64,000 bases of DNA from DATCDR01 sp036510575 (GTDB lineage Bacteria; Actinomycetota; Acidimicrobiia; Acidimicrobiales; Bog-793): the NCBI GenBank assembly GCA_036510575.1, contig DATCDR010000036.1, positions 62,001 through 126,000 on the forward strand, given 5' to 3'. Made by a program: the position numbers and the translations under genes. Of the stretch, positions 19,500 through 27,778 are shown piece after piece. Numbering within the stretch: position 1 is the first letter of the stretch; the number at the start of each line of letters is the position of its first letter. The notes below the pieces were generated by a model. That model worked only from the letters and a program-made list of their open reading frames with translations, was not told the DNA's origin and made no database searches.

Positions 19500-20222
19500 G
19501 TGAGCGATAGCGCAGGGGTCTCCGGCGAGCAGGGCCTGCAGACCGACGTACTCGACGAGCTTACCGCGGCTGTGAATTATCGGAACGTCCTCGCAGGGCT
19601 CAGCCTGCCATGGCTCGGCGAGCACGCTGTCGAGATCGGCTCAGGCAACGGCGACTACGCGAGCTCCTGGGTGGAAAAGGGCCAGCGGCTCACCGTCACC
19701 GAGGCGCTTGAATCTCGCCTGTCGACACTGCGAGAGCGATTCGAGGACAATCCGCTGATCGATGTGGCGGAGATTCGGCTGCCCTCTGAGATGGAGGCTA
19801 CCTATTCCGCCGCGATCGCCTACAACGTGCTCGAACACATCGAAGACGACGTCGCCGCCCTGGCCTCGATGCGACGACTCGTCCGCGTCGGTGGCTACGT
19901 TGCAGTCATCGTTCCCGCATTCGAAATAGGGATGAGCGATTTCGACCGAAAGATCGGACACTTTCGCAGGTACCGGACGAGCATGGTCGCCGAGCGAATG
20001 CGAGCTGCCGGTCTCGAACCGGTGTCGGTCCGCTACATCAACTTCGTCGGCCTCGTGATGTGGGTGCTGCTCGTTAGATGCCTGCACCAACCGCCTCGCA
20101 ACTCTGCAGCACTGCGCCTCTACGATCGCTTCGTCGTGCCCGTCGTCGCGGCGCTTGAGTCCAAGGTCAGCTTCCCGTTCGGCCAGTCCGTCTTTGCTGT
20201 CGGTCAACGAGTAGGCGACTAG
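19500..20222 (+). CDS. SAM-dependent methyltransferase (type 11/12)
   Basis: The 240-residue protein has motif I HAVEIGSGNGDYASSWVEKG, the strand-2 acid in LTVTEALES, and AIAYNVLEHIEDD. It then has VRVGGYVAVIVPAF and IGHFRRYRTSMVAERM, a stretch common in methyltransferases that sit in glycan clusters. A GTG at 19500-19502 preceded by GGAAGGTCGAGGA is the likely start. The longer frame back to 19221 overlaps the end of the preceding membrane protein and has no family similarity. It lies between the two paralogous membrane proteins on the same strand, so it may modify their shared product. Confidence 0.75.
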   Translation: MSDSAGVSGEQGLQTDVLDELTAAVNYRNVLAGLSLPWLGEHAVEIGSGNGDYASSWVEKGQRLTVTEALESRLSTLRERFEDNPLIDVAEIRLPSEMEATYSAAIAYNVLEHIEDDVAALASMRRLVRVGGYVAVIVPAFEIGMSDFDRKIGHFRRYRTSMVAERMRAAGLEPVSVRYINFVGLVMWVLLVRCLHQPPRNSAALRLYDRFVVPVVAALESKVSFPFGQSVFAVGQRVGD

Positions 20223-20477
20223 GGCGAAGTGCCTGGTGAAGCAGTCTGACGCCTCAGCTCACCCGTGCTGGTTGAGTAAGCTCACCAGCCGAGGATGCGA
20301 CGAATGCCATTGCGCGAGGACCCGGCCGATCAAGCTCGCCCGAAATGACCGACGTGGGAGAGATGACCTTTCTGGCTCGTAGGCCATGGTTGGCGCAGCC
20401 GCGATCTCAGGTGAGTGGTCTCTTCTCTCGACTCACCATGATCTCGTCGACAGGGTTGACCCACACCTCGATCAACA

Positions 20478-22292
20478 TTGGCTAAGGCCTTTCGCATCAC
20501 TAAAGACGGTGCGCTCGCGGAGTGGACTCGCACCGCTACCTGGGTCTGTTACTACCTGGCGATGATCGGGCTACCCATCGGCTGCGGGCTAAAGGCCGTA
20601 GCCATCGGCCAGGACGTCAATTACGACTCGCTGAATTACCACATCTATGACGCCTGGGCCTTCTTGAACGGCAGAACTTTCTCCGACTTGTTCCCTGCCG
20701 GCTCACAGACCCTCATCGACCCACTCATCGACGTGCCGACCTATCTGCTCCAGGCACACGCTTCGCCCCACGTCGCGGCCTTCACGATCGGCTTCGAGCA
20801 GGGTCTCGGTCCCGTTCTCACGATGGTCATCGTCTGTCGAATGCTGAAATCGCCGATACTGGCCGTGCTCGCCGGGCTAACCGCTGCCATCGCTGGTGGA
20901 TTCGCCTCCGAACTCGGCAACGACATGGGTGACTCACTTCTGGCCCCGGTCTTCGCGCTCGCCGTGCTCTTTGCCTTCAATGCCATCCGCAGCACTCACT
21001 CGCCAGCCCATGTCGCAAGCGGGGCGAAACAGCGCTGGAGGCGCACCTGGCAACGGCTGAGACCTGAGTATCGGTGGTGGCTCGCCAGTGGGCTCGCTGC
21101 GGGAGCAGGTGGTGGCCTCAAGTTCGCACAGCTTCCGATAACAATCGGCGTCATCATCGGAGCTGCAGTCGTTGTCGGCTCCGTTCGGCTTCGCGTGTCG
21201 CGGCTCCTCTTTAGCAGTCTTGGCGGGCTCGTCGGCCTCGCGTTGACCGCCGGGCAGTGGACCATCGAACTCTGGCAGCACTACGGAGACCCATTCGCGT
21301 TCATCGGTGGACCACTCGCCGGTTTCGCGGACCCCTACTTCGTCCAGGCAGCACCCACTGCAGCGGGAGCGGGGGGTCCGCTTCCTTTCCGAGTCGTCCA
21401 GACGCTCTGGTCGCCGGTGACGGCGTTCTTCCGCCCATTGGAGTTCTCCGAGCTTCCCGTGAAAGAGGCATCGCTCGCGGTCGCGACAGCGATGCTTTTT
21501 CTACTGGTGATCGTTGCGGTCATCACAGCTGTAGCCCTCGTCGTGCGGCGCGGGCGACCCCGACGGGGCAACTCTCGAAGCGTTGCGGCCACCGCCGTTG
21601 ATGGCGCAACCGCTGACTTTGACTGGCTGATGATCTGCGTGCTCGTCGTGAGCGTGCTGATCTGGGCCCATTATCTCGACATCTACCGGTACCTGATCCC
21701 ACTCGAGGTCCTCGCCCCGGTCCTCGTCATCGCCCTCTTCCGACGCTTCACCGCTTTCGTCCGCTCGCCTCGACAACGAGCGCTGCTTCTGTCGCGAGCC
21801 CTCCCGATCTTTTTCATCGTTGTCAGCGTCTTCTCGATCGTGACCTCGGCGCCGTCTGGCTACTGGGACCGTGCACCATTTGGCGCGACATGGTCGTCGC
21901 TCACGACTCCGAAGATGCTGCAGAACGGCAAGACCAACATCCTCGTAGGGTTGAGCTCGCCGGGGTCACCATCGGCGTTCATGTTGACGCTGCTGAAGGG
22001 TCACTTCATCGCCGTCGGCGGATTATCGGGCGAGAGCTCTACCGACATGTTGACGCCGACCACGATCAAGCTGGTCGACGCGACCTTCACCAAGGTTCGA
22101 AAAGACGGCGGCAGCGTCATCGGCTACTGGCGAAACGCTCCAACCGCCGAAGGCGCACTCAACCTCGTGAATGCAATAGATCCTTACAAAGAGCGGATGG
22201 GAACCTGTGTCAGTGAGTACATGACCGTCGCTTCCTACCTCCAGATCGTCACCTTCTGCCAATTCGTCCCGGCACAGGCGAGTAAGCGGTAG
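20478..22292 (+). CDS. Polytopic membrane protein, GT-C-like candidate, paralogue of the protein at 17672
   Basis: This is a 604-residue protein with about 12 hydrophobic segments. The first external loop carries IGQDVNYDSLNYHIYDAW. TLIDPLIDVPTYLLQ, FASELGNDMGDSLLAP, the GLAAGAGGGLKFAQLPIT helix and ILIWAHYLDIYRYL-like sequence near the end follow. Each has a counterpart at the same place in the 17672-19363 protein, so the two are diverged copies. An external aspartate after helix one fits GT-C transferases. The start is TTG at 20478, and the first helix begins about 25 residues later. It lies 255 bp after the methyltransferase at 19500 and is followed by the coiled-coil methyltransferase at 22485. 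Confidence 0.7.
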   Translation: MAKAFRITKDGALAEWTRTATWVCYYLAMIGLPIGCGLKAVAIGQDVNYDSLNYHIYDAWAFLNGRTFSDLFPAGSQTLIDPLIDVPTYLLQAHASPHVAAFTIGFEQGLGPVLTMVIVCRMLKSPILAVLAGLTAAIAGGFASELGNDMGDSLLAPVFALAVLFAFNAIRSTHSPAHVASGAKQRWRRTWQRLRPEYRWWLASGLAAGAGGGLKFAQLPITIGVIIGAAVVVGSVRLRVSRLLFSSLGGLVGLALTAGQWTIELWQHYGDPFAFIGGPLAGFADPYFVQAAPTAAGAGGPLPFRVVQTLWSPVTAFFRPLEFSELPVKEASLAVATAMLFLLVIVAVITAVALVVRRGRPRRGNSRSVAATAVDGATADFDWLMICVLVVSVLIWAHYLDIYRYLIPLEVLAPVLVIALFRRFTAFVRSPRQRALLLSRALPIFFIVVSVFSIVTSAPSGYWDRAPFGATWSSLTTPKMLQNGKTNILVGLSSPGSPSAFMLTLLKGHFIAVGGLSGESSTDMLTPTTIKLVDATFTKVRKDGGSVIGYWRNAPTAEGALNLVNAIDPYKERMGTCVSEYMTVASYLQIVTFCQFVPAQASKR

Positions 22293-22484
22293 CCATCGAA
22301 CTACGCCGTACGTCGGTCGTGACAACGGGCCAGCGCTCGAGCGCCATAGAACCAGCGGAACATGACGGAGGAGCAGCGCCGATCTCCGAGGTGCGTGGAA
22401 GACCTCGACACCACTCGGCCAGTACGATTGGCTCTGATACCTGGGCCGATTGTCTGGCTCCGCACCGCATTCAAGGAGACGATC

Positions 22485-23837
22485 GTGGCGGGTTCGAGTG
22501 CGTACTGGTTGGAGGCCGAGGCGAACGCCGAGGTTGGGTTTCCGCCCAGCGGACGGGTCTTTCGGCGGGGTCTCGGCAAGCTCATGTGGCCGTTCCTTAG
22601 CCATCAGGTCGCCGTCAATCGGGCGCTACTTGCCGAACTGGATGTCGTTCGCCAGCGCCTCGACCAAGCCGAGCAGCGACTGGATCGAGCCGACGGCGAC
22701 CTCGCGCACCACACCGAAGTCCTCGTAAGGCACGAGGAGCCACTCGACCGATACGGACTGCACCTCACCTTGCTGCAAAAAAACGTCGAAGAACTCGGGA
22801 AGACGTTCGAGTCGGTGGCGGGCGAGCTGTGGACGAGCCGTGACATAGCGAGCACCGCACTTCAAGAGACGCGGGCGCTCGCGCCGTCGGTAGAGGAGCT
22901 GATGCTGATACCCGGTGAGCTCCGCCAGATCGAGCAGCAGGCCTTCGCTCGATTCCACGATGCGATGTCCGCGATGCGAACCGAGTTCGGTGACGTGAGC
23001 CAGTTGATCGAGGAGCGCTTCGAGGACTTCAAACGCCTCGAGATCGGGGTGCAGGACGCACGCGGACGGCTCGTCGCGATCGAGATGCTCTTGAGCACGA
23101 TCCGTCGGGGGTTGCCATCGGAACCATCCGCGCGCGAACTACCGACGACTCCTGGCACCGCGGATCTGATGTATGTCGGGCTAGAAGAGCTGATGCGTGG
23201 TCCGAGGGAGACGATCATGGCGCGCCTGACGGGCTATCTCGATGAGATCGCTGCACAGAAGAGTCGCGGGCCGGTCCTCGACGTCGGATCAGGCCGCGGC
23301 GAATGGCTGGCGATGCTGAAGGAAGCAGGCGCCGACGCGTACGGGGTCGAGATTGAGATGGCCTACGTCACTGGGGCACGCGAGCGCGGACTCGACGTCC
23401 GACACGAGGATCTACTCCCACATATCCGGTCCCTCAAGGACGCGTCACTTCGGGCGATCACGGCGTTTCACGTCGTGGAGCATCTCCCGACCGAGTTGTT
23501 GCTGGAGTTCTTGAACGAGTCGCTCCGCGTGCTCGAACCCAACGGCCTGCTCATCTTGGAGACGCCAAACCCGGAAAACCTGATAGTTGCGGCATGCACC
23601 TTCTACCTCGACCCGACGCACCTGCACCCGCTACCGCCCTTGCTGCTCGAGTTTTTCGTGCGCTCCCGCGGCTTCGGGGAAACGCGCATCGAGTTCAAGA
23701 ACCCGGCGATCGCGGCGCAGATCGCGATGCCGTCGTCGGCGAATCCTTGGTACAAAGAAGTTGCACCGATCGTCAATACCTTGAATGAGCGCTTCTTCGG
23801 CAGTCAGGACTACGCCGTGATCGCCCGCCGCTCTTGA
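22485..23837 (+). CDS. Coiled-coil SAM methyltransferase (WbdD/WsaE-type domain), module copy A
   Basis: This 450-residue protein has two parts. Residues ~40-230 are a charged, heptad-rich coiled coil (LDVVRQRLDQAEQRLDRADG is typical). The C-terminal ~200 residues are a methyltransferase with VLDVGSGRGEWLAMLKEAG, the Y-GVEIE acid, AFHVVEHLPTELLLEFL and LETPNPENLIVAACTFYLDP. That last pattern is characteristic of O-antigen-type methyltransferase domains. GTG 22485 with AAGGAG six bases upstream is a strong start; an ATG at 22362 opens a longer frame without such a site. A paralogue with the same architecture lies at 42886-44274. The stop overlaps the start of the GT4 gene, so the two are coupled. 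It may methylate a growing glycan chain. Confidence 0.82.
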   Translation: MAGSSAYWLEAEANAEVGFPPSGRVFRRGLGKLMWPFLSHQVAVNRALLAELDVVRQRLDQAEQRLDRADGDLAHHTEVLVRHEEPLDRYGLHLTLLQKNVEELGKTFESVAGELWTSRDIASTALQETRALAPSVEELMLIPGELRQIEQQAFARFHDAMSAMRTEFGDVSQLIEERFEDFKRLEIGVQDARGRLVAIEMLLSTIRRGLPSEPSARELPTTPGTADLMYVGLEELMRGPRETIMARLTGYLDEIAAQKSRGPVLDVGSGRGEWLAMLKEAGADAYGVEIEMAYVTGARERGLDVRHEDLLPHIRSLKDASLRAITAFHVVEHLPTELLLEFLNESLRVLEPNGLLILETPNPENLIVAACTFYLDPTHLHPLPPLLLEFFVRSRGFGETRIEFKNPAIAAQIAMPSSANPWYKEVAPIVNTLNERFFGSQDYAVIARRS

Positions 23838-25066
23838 TCGGCACCTCCTCCGAGGGCGGTCGCGCACACGATGAGCTTTCAGCTGCACCGGCTGACCTCA
23901 CGACCACTGGACTCGGTGTAAATGCGATCGCCAGCTTGTCGTCAACCACTGGGCTCTCCGAGGCAGCTCGACGTACGATCAGCGCCCTTCTTGCCGCAGG
24001 AATCAAGGTCTCGCTCGAGGACTATGACTACGGTGCCCCGCGAGAAGCTAATCGCTTCCCGCCCTCGTTCTCCTTCTTGCCGACGGGTCGCCCCTTCGAC
24101 ATCGACCTTTGCTTTCTCAATATCAACGAGATCGCGCTCGTTCCCGAAAAGTACCTGCGGGCTACCCGCCCCCGATACGTGATCGGGTCGTGGTTCTGGG
24201 AGCTCCCGGCCGTCCCCGGCCGTTTCCAATCTCAGATCCGTCGAGTCGACGAGATCTGGACGGCTTCGCGATTCGTTCGAGACGTGTTCCAGCACTACAC
24301 GGACCGCCCGGTGCGTGTGCTTCCGTGCGTCGTCGAGCCGTCACTCGACGCCTCGCGGACACGCCGGGACTTCGGCATTCCCGCCGGTGCCGTGGTCTGC
24401 CTGTTCAGCTTCGACGCGAACTCGACACTCGCAAGAAAAAATCCAAGGGCGGTGATCGAGGCCTTCCGCCGGGCGGTGCCTCGAGCAGCTCGCGGCGATT
24501 CAGCAATCCTCGTCATGAAATCCATCAACCTGCACAATTACCCAGAAGCTCGGCACTTCCTCGAACACGACTTGGCGTCGGTAGGCGGCGTGTTCATCGA
24601 TGACGACCTCACACCCGGGGAGATGGGCGCACTCGTCGCGATGAGTGACATCTACGTCTCCCTCCACAGATCGGAGGGATTCGGTCTAGGCATGGCAGAG
24701 GCGATGTACTTCGGGAAAGCCGTCATCGGCACCGCATACTCGGGAAATACGGACTTCATGTCGGCGGCGAATAGCTGCCCCATCGGCTATCGGCTTGTCG
24801 AGGTGAGTCCCGCTGAGCTCCGTCTCAATCCCGGCGCCGAAAACGTCTACGAATATGGACAGCTATGGGCAGAGCCAGACATCGACGAAGCATCAACGCG
24901 ACTGCGATTTCTCATCGCCAATCCTGAGGCTCGGAAGAGAATCGGAGCGCGCGCGAGACGAACGATCGTGGAGCGCTACGGGGCGAGCACGGTCGGACGA
25001 ACGATGAGCGAAGTGCTGCGCGAAGGGAACATCCTCCGGCTGCCAGAAGTCTCAGCCGCCACTTGA
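23834..25066 (+). CDS. GT4-family glycosyltransferase, single-domain copy of the module
   Basis: The 410-residue protein starts at TTG, overlapping the TGA of the methyltransferase gene. It has GVNAIASLSSTTGLSEAARR at the acceptor side, IGSWFWELPAVPGRF, FDANSTLARKNPRAVIEAF, and YVSLHRSEGFGLGMAEAM with the two donor-binding glutamates. It matches the C-terminal half of the two-domain protein at 40415-42772 motif by motif (GSWYWELPNVPDRF, FDANSTIARKNPLAVIEAF, YVSLHRAEGFGLGMAEAM). The paired coiled-coil methyltransferase/GT4 order is also kept, so this is a duplicated functional unit. The sugar is unknown. No membrane helices are seen, so it probably acts in the cytoplasm at a membrane complex. 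Confidence 0.85.
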   Translation: MIGTSSEGGRAHDELSAAPADLTTTGLGVNAIASLSSTTGLSEAARRTISALLAAGIKVSLEDYDYGAPREANRFPPSFSFLPTGRPFDIDLCFLNINEIALVPEKYLRATRPRYVIGSWFWELPAVPGRFQSQIRRVDEIWTASRFVRDVFQHYTDRPVRVLPCVVEPSLDASRTRRDFGIPAGAVVCLFSFDANSTLARKNPRAVIEAFRRAVPRAARGDSAILVMKSINLHNYPEARHFLEHDLASVGGVFIDDDLTPGEMGALVAMSDIYVSLHRSEGFGLGMAEAMYFGKAVIGTAYSGNTDFMSAANSCPIGYRLVEVSPAELRLNPGAENVYEYGQLWAEPDIDEASTRLRFLIANPEARKRIGARARRTIVERYGASTVGRTMSEVLREGNILRLPEVSAAT

Positions 25067-25284
25067 CGCGCGCACGACCAAGAAGTCCGTTAGCCGCCCA
25101 TGCCGACCGGTGATTCGGCCTGCGATAGCACGCTCGTGGGACGCTTTGAGACTTCGCCCATCCGGCACAGATGCTCGAGGTTGCGACGCCGGCAACGACG
25201 TCGGAATGACGACTGAGGACCGCGAACTTGACCAACCGGGGTCCGCGGCCGTCGCAGCTGGCCACGATTCTGAGCCTGGCACTA

Positions 25285-26178
25285 CTAGGCCAAAGGGACT
25301 TTGGCCGAGAAGACGAGATTCGCACCCGTGCCGTCATCTGCGGAGCCGACGATTCTCTCAGGTTCAAAGCCAACCTCGCGTAGGAGCTGTTGCACGTCAC
25401 CTCCGAACTCGGTGTAGGCGAGCAGGTCGCCCCCGGCGGGCATGTAGCGAAACGGGCCGGCACCCCGCCCGTGATAGAGCGGAGCGACCTTATGGTCGAC
25501 GGACCCGTCAGCGTTGATTTCCGCACGCGCGAATGTCATCGGACGGGAAGCGACGACCGGGATCGTGAAGATATGCCGACCGCCAGGCCGCAGGACCCGA
25601 TAGGTCTCCCGGAGAGCTCGGCGGAAATCAGGGATGTGCTCGAGCGTGTCTGAGGAGAGGACGATGTCGAACGAGTCGTCGACGTAGGTCAGCCGGCATA
25701 TGTCCTCGTTCCTCGCGCCACCGACAACCTCCCCAAGCCGATCGCTTCCCCGGTACTCCGAGAATGAAAGATTGGGGAGCCGGTCGAGGAACCTTTGAAA
25801 CGCGCCGACCGAGCCGATCGCGTTGATCTCAGCCACCGCGAGCGACCGGAATGCGGGCTCTTCGACGAGCTCGGAGACCGAGGCCGCCTTGTCGCCGTAA
25901 AGGCTGAGGAGAGCGTCCCCGATCCCCCGCACGCGAAGGCTCGAGTTGCAGGCCCGGCAGAAGAGGCTCTCCCTCCGTTGGTATCCGAAAAGTACGGCCG
26001 GGTCCTCGACATCGGCGAACTGCTCCGCCGGAATCACCCACGAGTTGAAGGTGAACGTCTCGGTCCCCCCGCACACCGAGCATCGCCCACGTTCGTCGTG
26101 CCGACGGTCACTCCGCCGACGGACCCGACGGAGGACCGCTGGTCCGAACCGCTCCTTCACCCCGACGAGGAGTTTCAA
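25285..26178 (-). CDS. Zinc-ribbon methyltransferase-like protein with altered SAM motif I
   Basis: The 297-residue protein has N-terminal paired cysteines (RCSVCGGTE and LFCRACNSSLRVRG) for a zinc ribbon. A type-11 methyltransferase-like domain follows: YVDDSFDIVLSSDTLEHIPD, RVLRPGGRHIFTIPV and a C-terminal EFGGDVQQLLREVGFEP. The usual glycine-rich SAM loop is replaced by VAEINAIGSVGAFQRFL, so cofactor binding should not be assumed. The architecture resembles the protein at 9603-10463. It is followed 51 bp later, in the opposite direction of reading, by the SDR gene ending at 26230 on the same strand; the two are probably cotranscribed from 27024. The substrate is unknown. Confidence 0.65.
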   Translation of the reverse strand: MKLLVGVKERFGPAVLRRVRRRSDRRHDERGRCSVCGGTETFTFNSWVIPAEQFADVEDPAVLFGYQRRESLFCRACNSSLRVRGIGDALLSLYGDKAASVSELVEEPAFRSLAVAEINAIGSVGAFQRFLDRLPNLSFSEYRGSDRLGEVVGGARNEDICRLTYVDDSFDIVLSSDTLEHIPDFRRALRETYRVLRPGGRHIFTIPVVASRPMTFARAEINADGSVDHKVAPLYHGRGAGPFRYMPAGGDLLAYTEFGGDVQQLLREVGFEPERIVGSADDGTGANLVFSAKVPLA

Positions 26179-26229
26179 GGTCGTCCGCTTTTCGGCGCTC
26201 TACCGGTTCGCTCCATATCGACTAGGAGC

Positions 26230-27024
26230 CTAATTGCCGGACTCCCGGCTCCTCAGGAAGAACGCAGAAGTCGCCTCGGGCACCCACCCGATTTCGAAGA
26301 GCGCGGAGGGATCCGCTCGATCGTGCAGCTGCGGCACGGACGGGCCGCGATCGGGCGCGGCCGTAGATTCGACGCCGAGGGCCGAGACCAGCTCCTCGAC
26401 AGTGCGGAGCTCCCCTGAGCCGATCTGGACGACACCGCGGATTCCGTGCCGGACGACCGACACAATCGCACGCGCGACATCGACTGCGAGGATGAAGTCG
26501 TGCTCACTTCCGGGGGAGCGCAGCTCGATCGGCTCGCCCCTTCCGCGTGCGGCGATCGCCTCGGCAACGAGCGCAGGTCGGCCGATCTCGGCGTCGAAGA
26601 CGTAGTACGGGCGGAGCCAGGTGATCTCCCCCGAGTCGATCGCGGACTGGAGTGCCAGACGGATACTGATCTTCGACGACGTGTACGCATCGAAGGACTC
26701 CCCACCCTCATCGAGCGACGTCCCCGTCCCGATGAACCACGCGCCGGACGCCCTGCATGCTTGCGCGAGCTCGATCGAGGCGGCCACCCAGCGGTCGTTG
26801 TCCGGAGACGACCGGTACCCTGCAGTGCCGCTCGCCGACCACGCGAGATGGACTACGACGGTCGGGGCGTGCGCTTGGATCAGCGCGCTCGGCACCCCAG
26901 CGGACAAGAGATCATCAACCCCTCGGTCGACAAGCACCAGCCGGGCCTCGGGAAGGTCCCACTGTTCGAGCACGTACCGCCCAATCAGCCCGGACGACCC
27001 CGTGATCAGAACGCTTGCGGCCAC
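26230..27024 (-). CDS. NAD-dependent epimerase/dehydratase (extended SDR)
   Basis: The 264-residue protein has the N-terminal VLITGSSGLIGRYVLEQWDL nucleotide loop. VVVHLAWSASGTAGY follows in the place of the NNAG-like segment, then the active site as FIGTGTSLDEGG and AYTSSKISIRLAL (YxxxK). LRPYYVFDAEIGR and HDFILAVDVARAI match the substrate-side and YVDD-like segments of nucleotide-sugar epimerases and reductases. It is shorter than classical GalE/RmlD-type enzymes but complete. It lies just downstream of the decayed rfbF/rfbG copy on the same strand, so it may once have belonged to that deoxy-sugar operon. The exact reaction cannot be named. Confidence 0.75.
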   Translation of the reverse strand: MAASVLITGSSGLIGRYVLEQWDLPEARLVLVDRGVDDLLSAGVPSALIQAHAPTVVVHLAWSASGTAGYRSSPDNDRWVAASIELAQACRASGAWFIGTGTSLDEGGESFDAYTSSKISIRLALQSAIDSGEITWLRPYYVFDAEIGRPALVAEAIAARGRGEPIELRSPGSEHDFILAVDVARAIVSVVRHGIRGVVQIGSGELRTVEELVSALGVESTAAPDRGPSVPQLHDRADPSALFEIGWVPEATSAFFLRSRESGN

Positions 27025-27085
27025 GGTGGCGCCCCACGATCGGTGAGGTGGGTCAGGTATTCGGCAGAGCTCACACCGCTCCCCT

Positions 27086-27173
27086 TTACGATTGCCCTGT
27101 GTGACCGGTGAGAAGGACTCGCCGCCCCTCCCAGAAAGCCGGATCGGGCGGGTTCGTTCTGCTCACGCTCACT
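27086..27173 (-). pseudogene. Truncated 5' remnant of an rfbG (CDP-glucose 4,6-dehydratase) copy
   Basis: From a GTG at 27171-27173 the frame reads VSVSRTNPPDPAFWEGRRVL, then LTGHTG, then QS and a stop. It matches the first ~25 residues of the intact RfbG at 30837-31937 (HLPDPTFWRGRRVLLTGHTG), including the GTGA overlap with the preceding rfbF remnant. The gene is cut just after the NAD-binding GHTG motif. It cannot encode an active enzyme. Confidence 0.85.
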
Positions 27174-27373
27174 CCGTAACCCAAGGCGCCTTCGCGCTCA
27201 ACCACAGGCGGTAGAAACCGGAGCAGACCATGAACTCGGTAAAGCCGTGCGCAGCGTAAAATTATGCGGCAAAGCATCGGCTTCGCGCCGGCCTCGACCA
27301 TCGGCTTAGAACGAACCGCGGTCTCTTCGGAGAGCCGGCTCCCGAGACAGTCGGCAAGAATCACGATCTTCAT
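27170..27373 (-). pseudogene. Internally deleted, frameshifted rfbF (glucose-1-phosphate cytidylyltransferase) copy
   Basis: The ATG at 27371-27373 opens MKIVILADCLGSRLSEETAV and RSKPMVEAGAKPM, matching the N-terminus of the intact RfbF at 31934-32704. Near 27260 the similarity moves to another frame and reads AAHGFTEFMVCSGF, matching AAHGFTDFLVCCGY. It then jumps straight to YRLWLSAKAPWVTE and a stop, matching the intact C-terminus NRLWATGQAPWLQQ. So there is one frameshift and a deletion of roughly 190 codons. The upstream DNA also shares the TGGTTATAGTC-like sequence with the intact copy. An apparent continuous ORF (27086-27400) fuses rfbF and rfbG remnants in one frame and is not a real gene. 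Confidence 0.88.
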
Positions 27374-27400
27374 CCCACCGAGCTCTCCCTGCGTGGACAC

Positions 27401-27778
27401 CAGCTCTCGAAACGCTGACTATAACCAAGGGTCATCGGTACGACCGGGAAATCGAGCAGGCGAAGGGAACCGGAGTACTAGGTGCATCTTTGTGTCGCCG
27501 AAGGGAGTAGATAGTCGAGATTTGTGGATGAGCCCGACCCGCTGATCTAACCGCAACCACCTCTTCTTGCAGCGAGCTCTATCGGCCAACACCCCTTTCG
27601 AGCGCCACACCCAGGCGCAGGAGACCGACGAGCTTCGGACCGTTGAGCGCGCGCCCTCGGTCGTCGGGGGACTCGAGAAGCTCGAGCGCCATCTCGAGCC
27701 CGGCAGGCAAGTCATCGCTCTTAGGGGGCGCCGTCTATGGTTTAAGTGTGAGTCGGTTCGCACGCTCCTCTGGGAGAC
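27401..27778. other. Gene-poor stretch with a coding-like fragment
   Basis: These 378 bases separate the rfbF remnant from the GT2 gene. On the minus strand, 27579-27710 is a 43-codon frame with strong G/C third-position bias. From an internal ATG at 27690-27692 it reads MALELLESPDDRGRALNG and onward, ending ALERGVGR and a stop. It looks like the tail of a lost protein, but no family is recognised. Near 27420-27430, the TTATAGT-like sequence shared with the intact rfbF promoter region is also present. Confidence 0.4.

Noticed and set aside
27086..27400. A continuous 104-codon ORF that looks like a cytidylyltransferase–dehydratase fusion
   Set aside because: The continuous frame arises from a frameshift within the rfbF remnant, joined to the rfbG remnant. 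It is a fusion of two broken genes, not a functional protein.
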